In this document: positions 1 through 7,370 of the stretch, one piece after another
Position numbering within the stretch: position 1 is the stretch's first letter
Layout of the letters: every line of letters begins with the position of its first letter
DNA from: Bacteroidota bacterium
Lineage (GTDB): Bacteria; Bacteroidota; Bacteroidia; Bacteroidales; F082
Length of the DNA: 14,139 nucleotides
Direction of reading: 5' to 3'
Assembly (NCBI GenBank): GCA_002686705.1
Contig: NYYH01000022.1
Location: 1-14,139 of the forward strand
Notes under the pieces: generated by a model
Seen by the model: only the letters and a program-made list of their open reading frames with translations
The model's database searches: none
What the model was told of the DNA's origin: nothing
Position numbers and translations under genes: made by a program

Positions 1-1683
1 TACCCTTGAATAATCAGATTTATTTGCTAAGGGTGCTACTACTCCAAAATAAAACTTAATCTTAGGTTCAGTTCCTGAAGGCCTTACACTTACCTTGCCA
101 CCATCTGCTGTAAAAAATTGCAATACATTTGAAGATGGCAAGCCAATTGATTCTTCCAAACCGGTTTCAATGTTTCTGGAAATGCCGCTCAGGTAATCTT
201 TTATTAAAACCACTTTTGACTTATTTAGGCTTAACGGTGGATTGGTTCTAAACTCCTTCATCATTGTCTGAATTTCTTCAGCACCTGACTTTCCTTTTCT
301 TACAACAGAAATCAGTTTTTCTTTATGAAGACCAAATTCAATATAAATATCCAATAACAGATCGTAAAGACTCATCCCTTTGTCAGCAGCCCATGCTGCT
401 ATTTCAGCTATCATAGCACAAGAAATAACTGCATCTTTATCTCTTACAAAATCACCTACCAAATATCCATAGCTTTCTTCACCACCACCAATAAATGTAC
501 TGACTCCCTCATTCTTTCTGATTACGTCAGCAATAAACTTAAATCCGGTAAGAGTATCGAAATAAGTAACTTTATTTTTATCGGCAATTTTAGCCATTAA
601 TTCAGTGGAAACAACAGTTTTGATAATATACTCATTACCTGTTAGTTTACCATTCTCACGCCATTTGGTAATCAGATAATAGATTAACAATGAAGCAGCC
701 TGGTTTCCGTTGAGAAGTATTATCTCCTCCCCTTTTCTAATAGCAATACCAACACGGTCAGCATCAGGATCAGTCGCCATTACAAGATCGGCGTTTAGTT
801 CCTTTGCCTTTTGAATGGCAAGTTCAAGAGCAGCAGGTTCTTCCGGATTCGGAGATTTAACTGTTGGAAAGTTACCATCTGGAGAAGCTTGTTCATCTAC
901 AATATACACTTGTTCAAAACCATATTTGCTTAATATCCTAGGAACAAGCGGAAACCCTGTCCCATGAATAGGTGTATAAACTATTTTAAAATCTTTTTGT
1001 CTCATAATAGCTTCCGGGGAGAGTGAAAGGGAATGGATTTTATCGAGATAAACTTTGTCTACATCCTCACCAACAATATTAATCAACTCCTTATTTCCAT
1101 CAAATTTAACATTAGAGATATCCTTGATTTTAAGAACTTCCTTTATAACGTTTGTGTCGTGAGGACTTATTAGCTGGCCTCCATCATCCCAATATGCCTT
1201 ATATCCATTGTATTCTTTTGGATTGTGTGATGCAGTTATTACAATTCCTCCCTGGCAACCGAAATGCCTAATTGCAAATGACAATTCAGGAGTTGGCCGC
1301 AAATCATCAAACATATATACTTTGATGCCATTAGCTGAAAAAACATCACCAGTGATTTTAGCAAAATACTTACTATTATTCCGTGAGTCGTAGGCAATGG
1401 CAACTTTAATAATATCCAGTTCTGGGAAATTCATTTTCAAATAGTTGGCCATTCCTTGTGTTGCTGCACCAACAGTATATTTGTTCATCCGATTTGAACC
1501 TACACCCATTATTCCCCTGAGGCCTCCTGTACCAAATTCAAGATCGCGATAGAAAGATTCATTTAATTCGTGGGGATCATTCTCCATCATTTCCTTAATA
1601 CGATCCTTGGTTTCTTCATCATAATTACCCGTGAGCCAAACATTAGCTTTATCAAGTACTGCGCTATCTATTTGTGTATTCAT
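1..1683 (-). CDS. pgm: Phospho-sugar mutase (phosphoglucomutase/phosphomannomutase), 3' end cut by window
   Basis: Cytoplasmic alpha-D-phosphohexomutase that interconverts hexose 6-phosphate and 1-phosphate, supplying glucose-1-phosphate for nucleotide sugars. The frame is open from the ATG at 1683 to the window edge (561 codons, no stop); members of this family have roughly 570-590 residues, so only a short C-terminal tail is missing. All four active-site loops are visible: TASHNPKEYNG with phosphoserine Ser152, the metal-binding DPDADR at 305-310, the sugar-binding GGGEES at 399-404, and the phosphate-binding RPSGTEPK at 534-541. The N-terminal FGTGGLRG at 50-57 is also typical. It lies 65 bases behind the rfbD-like gene on the same strand with no recognisable TAnnTTTG box between them, so co-transcription is likely. 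Whether glucose, mannose or both is the preferred substrate cannot be read from the sequence. Confidence 0.95.
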   Translation of the reverse strand, partial: MNTQIDSAVLDKANVWLTGNYDEETKDRIKEMMENDPHELNESFYRDLEFGTGGLRGIMGVGSNRMNKYTVGAATQGMANYLKMNFPELDIIKVAIAYDSRNNSKYFAKITGDVFSANGIKVYMFDDLRPTPELSFAIRHFGCQGGIVITASHNPKEYNGYKAYWDDGGQLISPHDTNVIKEVLKIKDISNVKFDGNKELINIVGEDVDKVYLDKIHSLSLSPEAIMRQKDFKIVYTPIHGTGFPLVPRILSKYGFEQVYIVDEQASPDGNFPTVKSPNPEEPAALELAIQKAKELNADLVMATDPDADRVGIAIRKGEEIILLNGNQAASLLIYYLITKWRENGKLTGNEYIIKTVVSTELMAKIADKNKVTYFDTLTGFKFIADVIRKNEGVSTFIGGGEESYGYLVGDFVRDKDAVISCAMIAEIAAWAADKGMSLYDLLLDIYIEFGLHKEKLISVVRKGKSGAEEIQTMMKEFRTNPPLSLNKSKVVLIKDYLSGISRNIETGLEESIGLPSSNVLQFFTADGGKVSVRPSGTEPKIKFYFGVVAPLANKSDYSRV

Positions 1684-1748
1684 ATTTATCAGTTTAATGT
1701 AGCATAGAAAAATTGGAGAAGTAGTTGTGAAATTTATTTTAAAGTTAA

Positions 1749-2609
1749 TCAGTCAAGCTTACTAATCATAACTTTCAGACTATCCAACCAATATGGTACA
1801 TCTATTTGAAAATCATTTTTGATTTTAGCTTTATTCAACACACTATAGTATGGTCTCTTTGCCTTAGAAGGAAAGTCTTTCGACTCGATTGCGTTAACTC
1901 TACAATTTATATTAGCATGTGCCATTATTGCTTTGGCAAAATCATACCAGCTAATAGCACCCTCATTACTATAGTTATAAATTTCATTTATATGATTATC
2001 TCCAGTTTTTTGAATAATCTTCATAATTGCATTAGCCAAATCAGCTGCAAATGTTGGGGTACCAATTTGATCAACTACTACTCCAAGCTCATCCCTCTCC
2101 CGTCCGAGTCTCATCATAGTTTTGACAAAGTTATTCCCAAATGATGAATAGAGCCATGAAGTACGTATAACAATGGATTTCTTTGCAATCTCCATTACGG
2201 CTTGTTCACTCTTTAGTTTTGTTAATCCATAGTATGAATCAGGAGCAGGCAAATCAGTTTCTACATATGGCCTATATTGCTGACCGTTGAAGACATAATC
2301 GGTGGAAATCTGAATTAACAGAGTATTATTTACGTTGCATACATTAGCAAGATTCTCTACAGATTCATAGTTGATAAGCATTGCAAGTTCACGTTCATCT
2401 TCAGCATTATCAACAGCAGTATAAGCAGCGCAGTTAATACATACAGAAATATTATTCTTTCTAAAAAACAACTCTACTTCAATGCTCTTAGTTATATCCA
2501 ATTCGTCCACATCGGTGAAAATAAAATTATAATCCGAAAATTGTGATGCTATTGCTCTTATCTCCGATCCAAGTTGTCCATTACTACCTGTGACTACAAT
2601 ATTGTTCAT
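1749..2609 (-). CDS. rfbD: dTDP-4-dehydrorhamnose reductase-like SDR
   Basis: Extended short-chain dehydrogenase of 286 residues, the usual RmlD length. It would reduce dTDP-4-dehydro-L-rhamnose to dTDP-L-rhamnose with NAD(P)H. Visible features are the nucleotide-binding GSNGQLG at 8-14, CAAYTAVDNAE at 60-70 (the typical RmlD cofactor and dimer segment), STDYVFNG at 102-109, the catalytic pair Tyr127/Lys131 in YGLTK, and RTSWLY at 149-154. It sits between uxs (88 bases upstream) and pgm (65 bases downstream) on the same strand, so it is probably part of the ugd operon. The rest of the rhamnose pathway (rfbA, rfbB, rfbC) is not in the window. Most likely those genes lie elsewhere; a different 4-keto-sugar substrate is possible but unsupported. 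Confidence 0.9.
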   Translation of the reverse strand: MNNIVVTGSNGQLGSEIRAIASQFSDYNFIFTDVDELDITKSIEVELFFRKNNISVCINCAAYTAVDNAEDERELAMLINYESVENLANVCNVNNTLLIQISTDYVFNGQQYRPYVETDLPAPDSYYGLTKLKSEQAVMEIAKKSIVIRTSWLYSSFGNNFVKTMMRLGRERDELGVVVDQIGTPTFAADLANAIMKIIQKTGDNHINEIYNYSNEGAISWYDFAKAIMAHANINCRVNAIESKDFPSKAKRPYYSVLNKAKIKNDFQIDVPYWLDSLKVMISKLD

Positions 2610-2670
2610 GCTAACCTTGATATTATTAATTGCTTAATGTATGGTTCAGTAAATGTTTATGTATTAGAAT

Positions 2671-2697
2671 ATTTAAGCATTTATTCATTTAAGCATT
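2671..2697. repeat. Degenerate octamer tandem repeat in the uxs-rfbD spacer
   Basis: Plus-strand octamers ATTTAAGC, ATTTATTC and ATTTAAGC follow one another, then ATTC runs into the uxs stop codon. The 11-mer ATTTAAGCATT occurs twice, at 2671-2681 and 2687-2697, with a 16-base period. A weak opposing copy (TTGCTTAATG near 2630) could pair with it. The same octamer pattern recurs at 12782-12813. Its function is unknown. Confidence 0.5.
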
Positions 2698-3639
2698 CTA
2701 TTGTTCCCTAAGTAGTTCATCAAAGAATTTAATAGTGGTCTTAAGTCCTTCATCGAGTTTTATTTTTGGTTCCCAATTTAGCTCACTTTTGGCTAGTGAA
2801 ATATTAGGTTGCCGTTGCATTGGGTCATCCATTGGAAGATCTTCAAAAACGATTTTAGACTTACTGCCAATAATATCAATTACTTTTTCTGCTAGTTCCA
2901 AAATAGTAAACTCGTTTGGGTTACCAATGTTAACAGGTCCTGTAAAGTCATCATTTGTCGCCATCATTTTAGTCATTCCAGATATAAGGTCATCAATATA
3001 CTGAAAGCTTCTGGTTTGATTTCCAGTCCCGTAAACAGTTATGTCATTTCCTCGGAGTGCCTGTACAATAAAGTTTGAAACAACCCTACCATCATTAGGA
3101 TGCATGCGTGGACCATAAGTATTAAATATTCTGATTATCTTAATCCTTACATTATTTTGTGTATTATAATTTACAAATAAGGTTTCAGACACTCGCTTGC
3201 CTTCATCATAGCATGCTCTGGCTCCAATTGGGTTTACATATCCCCAATAATCTTCTGTTTGAGGGTGAATTTGAGGATCACCATATACCTCACTTGTTGA
3301 AGCTTGTAAAATTTTTGCCTTAATACGCTTAGCAAGGCCAAGCATATTTACTGCTCCCATTACGGAAGTTTTTACAGTTTTAATTGGATTGTACTGGTAG
3401 TGTATTGGTGATGCGGGACAGGCAAGATTATAAATTTCATCTACTTCAATAAAATAAGGCATTGTAACATCATGACGAATTATTTCAAAATAGTGATTAT
3501 CCATCAAATGCTCAATATTCTTTTTCTGACCTGTGAAGTAATTATCTAATGAAATTACTTCGTTGCCTTCGTTAAGTAATCTTTCACAAAGATGTGACCC
3601 TACAAATCCAGCACCACCTGTTACTAATATTCGTTTCAT
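2698..3639 (-). CDS. uxs: UDP-glucuronate decarboxylase (UDP-xylose synthase)
   Basis: Cytoplasmic NAD-dependent SDR that converts UDP-glucuronate to UDP-xylose through a 4-keto intermediate. At 313 residues it has the length of soluble bacterial UXS. Family signatures are clear: [10 protein letters not shown] at 7-16 (NAD binding), [11 protein letters not shown] at 32-42, the UXS-specific [12 protein letters not shown] at 71-82, STSEVYGDP at 114-122, catalytic Tyr144/Lys148 in [23 protein letters not shown] at 173-190, and [10 protein letters not shown] at 209-218. The CPASP and [12 protein letters not shown] motifs separate it from GalE and from dTDP-glucose dehydratases. It starts 43 bases after ugd, whose product is its substrate, so the two form a UDP-glucose to UDP-xylose module. 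The start at 3639 leaves no room for an N-terminal membrane anchor such as those of eukaryotic UXS enzymes. Confidence 0.95.
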   Translation of the reverse strand: MKRILVTGGAGFVGSHLCERLLNEGNEVISLDNYFTGQKKNIEHLMDNHYFEIIRHDVTMPYFIEVDEIYNLACPASPIHYQYNPIKTVKTSVMGAVNMLGLAKRIKAKILQASTSEVYGDPQIHPQTEDYWGYVNPIGARACYDEGKRVSETLFVNYNTQNNVRIKIIRIFNTYGPRMHPNDGRVVSNFIVQALRGNDITVYGTGNQTRSFQYIDDLISGMTKMMATNDDFTGPVNIGNPNEFTILELAEKVIDIIGSKSKIVFEDLPMDDPMQRQPNISLAKSELNWEPKIKLDEGLKTTIKFFDELLREQ

Positions 3640-3682
3640 AGTTACTATATTAACAGACTGCGATGAAATACAGTCAAAAAGA

Positions 3683-5014
3683 TTAGTCTTTATTGGTCAG
3701 TTCAACTCCGATACCAAAATAGTCGAATCCATTGTCTTTCATATCACCAGTATCATAAATATTTCTGCCATCAAATATTACATGTTTCTTAAGTAATTTT
3801 TTAACAACCTTGAATGCAGGAAACTTAAATTCCGGCCATTCTGTAATTATGAATAACCCGTCACTATCCATTAAAGCTTCGTACATATCGTTAAAATACT
3901 CAATCTTATCACCTATAATATGCTTTGCTTCATCCATTGCTATTGGATCGTATGCCCTTACATTTGCTCCGGCATCTAGAAGTTTCTGAATTACAACAAG
4001 TGAAGGGGCTTCACGCATGTCGTCAGTTTGCGGTTTAAATGACAATCCCCACATTGTAAAAGTTTTGCCTTTAAGATCTCCGTTAAAGTAATTATTAGCT
4101 TTAGTGATTAATACTGACTTCTGTCTTTCATTAACATCTTCAACAGCCTTAAGCACTTTCATATCATAACCCAGGTCATCTGATGTTTTTATCAACGCTT
4201 TAATATCCTTTGGAAAGCATGAACCACCATACCCGGTTCCTGGATAGATGAAGTACCTCCCAATTCTTTTGTCTGATCCAATACCTTTACGTACAGCGTT
4301 TACATCAGCACCGACTATTTCGCAAAGATTAGCAATATCGTTCATAAAGCTAATTTTTGTTGCCAGCATTGAGTTAGCAGTATACTTTGTCATCTCGGCA
4401 GAAACTATATCCATAAAGATGATTGGATGGCCATTCATTGTAAATGGTTTATAAAGTTTCTCTACTACTTTTTCTGCTCTTGCAGAATCAACACCAACTA
4501 CAATTCTATCAGGTTTAAGAAAATCATCAATGGCAGCACCCTCTTTCAAAAACTCAGGATTTGAGGCTACATCAAATTTGATATCAGCATTTCTTTTCGC
4601 AAGGGAGTCATTAATTGCTATTCTTACTTTTTCAGCAGTGCCAACTGGCACGGTACTTTTAGTTACCATCAGAAGATAGTCATTCATATGCTGGCCCACC
4701 TCTGTAGCTACTTGCAAAACATACTTCAGATCAGCGCTCCCATCTTCATCTGGTGGTGTTCCTACCGCTCCAAAAACTACGCTTACATCATCAAGGCATT
4801 CACTCAGTTTTGTGCTGAAATTAAGACGACCTTTTTTTATATTACGTAAAACCATTGCTTCCAGGCCTGGCTCGTAAATTGGCATGATACCATTTTTCAA
4901 ATCTTCGATTTTCTTTTCATCAATGTCAACACAAGTTACTTCAATACCTACTTCTGAAAAACAGGCACCGGTTACTAAACCAACATATCCTGTTCCAACT
5001 ATTGTGATTTTCAT
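3683..5014 (-). CDS. ugd: UDP-glucose 6-dehydrogenase
   Basis: Oxidises UDP-glucose to UDP-glucuronate in two NAD-dependent steps in the cytoplasm. The protein has 443 residues, normal for the single-polypeptide UGD/nucleotide-sugar dehydrogenase family. Motifs in order: Rossmann GTGYVG at 7-12, [12 protein letters not shown] at 85-96, TKSTVPVGT at 118-126, NPEFLKEG at 152-159, Lys210 and Asn214 in the central helix ([11 protein letters not shown]), and the catalytic Cys266 in [10 protein letters not shown] at 261-270. The C-terminal UDP-binding domain follows, with WGLSFKP. It is the first gene of the presumed ugd-uxs-rfbD-pgm operon. A TATGTTTG box about 88 bases upstream is the candidate promoter. 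The product is also a precursor for uronic acids, so the operon may serve more than xylose. Confidence 0.97.
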   Translation of the reverse strand: MKITIVGTGYVGLVTGACFSEVGIEVTCVDIDEKKIEDLKNGIMPIYEPGLEAMVLRNIKKGRLNFSTKLSECLDDVSVVFGAVGTPPDEDGSADLKYVLQVATEVGQHMNDYLLMVTKSTVPVGTAEKVRIAINDSLAKRNADIKFDVASNPEFLKEGAAIDDFLKPDRIVVGVDSARAEKVVEKLYKPFTMNGHPIIFMDIVSAEMTKYTANSMLATKISFMNDIANLCEIVGADVNAVRKGIGSDKRIGRYFIYPGTGYGGSCFPKDIKALIKTSDDLGYDMKVLKAVEDVNERQKSVLITKANNYFNGDLKGKTFTMWGLSFKPQTDDMREAPSLVVIQKLLDAGANVRAYDPIAMDEAKHIIGDKIEYFNDMYEALMDSDGLFIITEWPEFKFPAFKVVKKLLKKHVIFDGRNIYDTGDMKDNGFDYFGIGVELTNKD

Positions 5015-5101
5015 AAACTATTATTTATTTCTTGGATGATCTTTATAGGAATAAAAATATTAAAAATATACTATTAAGTGCATTACTTTAATTTGAAGTT
5101 G

Positions 5102-5109
5102 CAAACATA
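5102..5109 (-). promoter_or_regulatory. Candidate -7 promoter box for the ugd operon
   Basis: On the minus strand this reads TATGTTTG, an exact match to the Bacteroidota TAnnTTTG consensus. Transcription would start near 5096, giving a leader of about 80 bases before the ugd ATG. No clear TTTG is found at the expected -33 distance, so the call rests on the -7 box and its position in the spacer. Confidence 0.4.
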
Positions 5110-5157
5110 ACTAATACTAACTTAACTTGCACACTTTGTATTCCAGTAACTTACATA

Positions 5158-7239
5158 TTAATTTTTAAGCCACTTATCCAGCCAGTTGAAAAACGTACGT
5201 TGCCAGAGTATCCCATTTTGAGGTCTGAGCACCCAGTGATTTTCATTAGGGAAGTAAAGATATTCGGCTGGTACATCCTTCAAGATAGCGGCATTAAATG
5301 CTGTCATCCCTTGAGTTACAACGACTCTGTAATCAAGCTCTCCATGAATTACAAGAATCGGAGTGTCCCAATTCTGTACATATTTATGAGGTGAATGTGC
5401 ATATGCTTCCTGTGCCACTTTATTTCCTTTTTCCCAGAAAGGGCCCCCTTTGTCCCAATTCTCAAACCACAATTCTTCCGTTTCAAGATATTGTGCTTCT
5501 TCGTTAAAGATACCATCATGTGCAATGAAGGCTTTGAATCTACCATCGTGATTTCCAGCCAGATAAAAAACTGCATAACCCCCTGCACTCGCTCCTATTG
5601 CACCTAGTCTATTTTCATCAATAAATGGTTCCTTAGATAATTCGTCGATAGCAGTCAAATAATCCTGCATACTTTTCCCGTGATAGTCTCCACTAATTTG
5701 CTCCTGCCATGCTTGTCCGAAACCACTTACACCTCGTCGTGCAGGTGCAACAATAATGTACCCATTAGCAGCCATAATCTGGTAATTCCATCTATAATGA
5801 AAACTCTGGCTCAATGGTCCCTGGGGGCCACCTTTGCAATATAGTAAACCAGGATATTTCTTATTGGCATCAAAGTTAGGAGGATAAATTATGAATACTT
5901 GCATATCCTCACCATCGTGAGTTTTAATCCAGCGTTCTTCAGTTTTCCCCATTGTAATCTTATCAAGCAGGTTTTTGTTTGTAAAAGTAATTTGAGTTTC
6001 TGCACCACTCTTTGCGTTAACTAAAAATAACTCAGTAGGCATTGCCATAGTTTGTTTTGTAGCAACAAGTTGTTTTCCTGCTAAAGCTACACTTCGATAA
6101 TCTTGCAATCCTTCAGTTATTTGAATTATTTCACCTAAGTTAAGATCGTACTTGTATATCTGGAAAGCACCATGCCAATCGCTTGTAAAATAAATATCTT
6201 TACTATTTGCTGTCCAGTTTATGCTACGAACGTTTTGATCAAAATTCTTGGTTGCATAATTTACTTCGCCAGTGTTTAAATTCATAATAAAGAGGCGGTT
6301 TTGATCTGATTCATAACCATCCCGCTCCATGCTTTCCCAAGCAAAATAATTTCCATCCGGAGAGAAAACAGGTCCGACATCAAAGCCCATCATTCCTTCG
6401 GTCATATTTTTTGTTTCACCGGATTTTAGATCATAAAAATATATAGCAGAATTTGTTGACAAAGTTGCTTCCTTACCTGATAATTTCTTGCTAGTATATG
6501 CTATCACTTTACTATCAGGACTCCAGCTTATTTGCTCAATTCCACCAAACGGACTCAAAGGGGAATTGTAAGGCTCTCCTTCCATAATATCCTTATGATT
6601 GCTTAATTGCGTTCCATCATAATCGGCAACAAAAACATGGCTGTAAGTGTCAACCCAATGATCCCAATGACGGTACATTAGATCATCCATCAATCGGCCC
6701 GTAGCGAGAGGAAGTCCTTCATAAAGATTCTTAAATTTTTCTTCTATTTCTAAATCTTTTGTATATAGAATCTTGCTTTGATCAGGCGAATATTTAAATC
6801 CGGTAATACCTCCTTCAATTATTGATATTTGTCTTCTGTCGCTCCCATCAGGACTCATCTCCCAAAGCTGAACAGATCCGCTTTCGGAAGTTAAGAACCC
6901 TATCTTACTGCCGTCGGGTTTCCAAATTGCATTAAATTCACTTTTTAGTGACCGTGTAAGACGAATTACTTCTTTAGTATCAACCTCAACTGAATAAAGT
7001 TCTCTATTACCTTTATTCTGCTCAATTGAATAATATGATACACCATAAAGAATTGTCCTGCCATCAGGTGAAACCTGCGGATCACTCACACGTCCAAATG
7101 CCCATAATACTTCAGGTGTCATCAGGTTACTTTCCAATTTTAGATTTGGTTTTTCAATTATCACAGGATCTTGCTGTGCAACTGACTGAAAACCAAAAAG
7201 AACTAAAGCCAACAGACTGAACAAAGAATATTTTTTCAT
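5158..7239 (-). CDS. Secreted S9-family (prolyl oligopeptidase/DPP-type) serine peptidase
   Basis: Exported serine peptidase of 693 residues, likely acting on short peptides in the periplasm or at the cell surface. A signal peptide is visible: KK, then a hydrophobic run from about 5 to 18, with AQQ near 21-23 as a likely cleavage region. Residues about 40-430 contain repeated SPDG/SPDS/WSPD motifs of PD40-type beta-propeller blades (for example DPQVSPDGRTILYG and FKYSPDQSKILY). The alpha/beta-hydrolase domain follows, with nucleophile Ser551 in GASAGG, the acid Asp636 in HGELDYRV and His668 in ENHW. This is the full catalytic triad of family S9. Dipeptidyl-peptidase versus acylaminoacyl-peptidase activity cannot be decided here. 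A TATTTTTG box sits 29-36 bases upstream. It appears to be a single-gene unit unrelated to the sugar operon next to it. Confidence 0.92.
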   Translation of the reverse strand: MKKYSLFSLLALVLFGFQSVAQQDPVIIEKPNLKLESNLMTPEVLWAFGRVSDPQVSPDGRTILYGVSYYSIEQNKGNRELYSVEVDTKEVIRLTRSLKSEFNAIWKPDGSKIGFLTSESGSVQLWEMSPDGSDRRQISIIEGGITGFKYSPDQSKILYTKDLEIEEKFKNLYEGLPLATGRLMDDLMYRHWDHWVDTYSHVFVADYDGTQLSNHKDIMEGEPYNSPLSPFGGIEQISWSPDSKVIAYTSKKLSGKEATLSTNSAIYFYDLKSGETKNMTEGMMGFDVGPVFSPDGNYFAWESMERDGYESDQNRLFIMNLNTGEVNYATKNFDQNVRSINWTANSKDIYFTSDWHGAFQIYKYDLNLGEIIQITEGLQDYRSVALAGKQLVATKQTMAMPTELFLVNAKSGAETQITFTNKNLLDKITMGKTEERWIKTHDGEDMQVFIIYPPNFDANKKYPGLLYCKGGPQGPLSQSFHYRWNYQIMAANGYIIVAPARRGVSGFGQAWQEQISGDYHGKSMQDYLTAIDELSKEPFIDENRLGAIGASAGGYAVFYLAGNHDGRFKAFIAHDGIFNEEAQYLETEELWFENWDKGGPFWEKGNKVAQEAYAHSPHKYVQNWDTPILVIHGELDYRVVVTQGMTAFNAAILKDVPAEYLYFPNENHWVLRPQNGILWQRTFFNWLDKWLKN

Positions 7240-7267
7240 ATGAATAGTTAGTTTATAATTAAGTTAG

Positions 7268-7275
7268 CAAAAATA
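7268..7275 (-). promoter_or_regulatory. Candidate -7 promoter box for the S9 peptidase gene
   Basis: The minus strand reads TATTTTTG, an exact TAnnTTTG match. It places the transcription start near 7262 and leaves a leader of about 23 bases. The -33 region is not recognisable. The same octamer precedes the hydrolase, tRNA-Lys and ffs genes in this window. Confidence 0.45.
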
Positions 7276-7370
7276 ATAATTTACTCATTGATATTAGTAT
7301 AATTAGTTGATGTTAAGATGATATTTTGCATCGATGGATTCATGATGACAGAGTATTTTTTTTGGAAGAA

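Noticed and set aside
1208..2144. Plus-strand open frames antisense to pgm and rfbD (1208-1393 and 1806-2144)
   Set aside because: Both overlap strongly conserved enzyme genes and encode no recognisable protein.
7325..7345. Short palindrome GCATCGATGG with nearby CATGATG in the spacer after the hydrolase
   Set aside because: Too short to be a terminator or operator and not followed by a T-run on the relevant strand.
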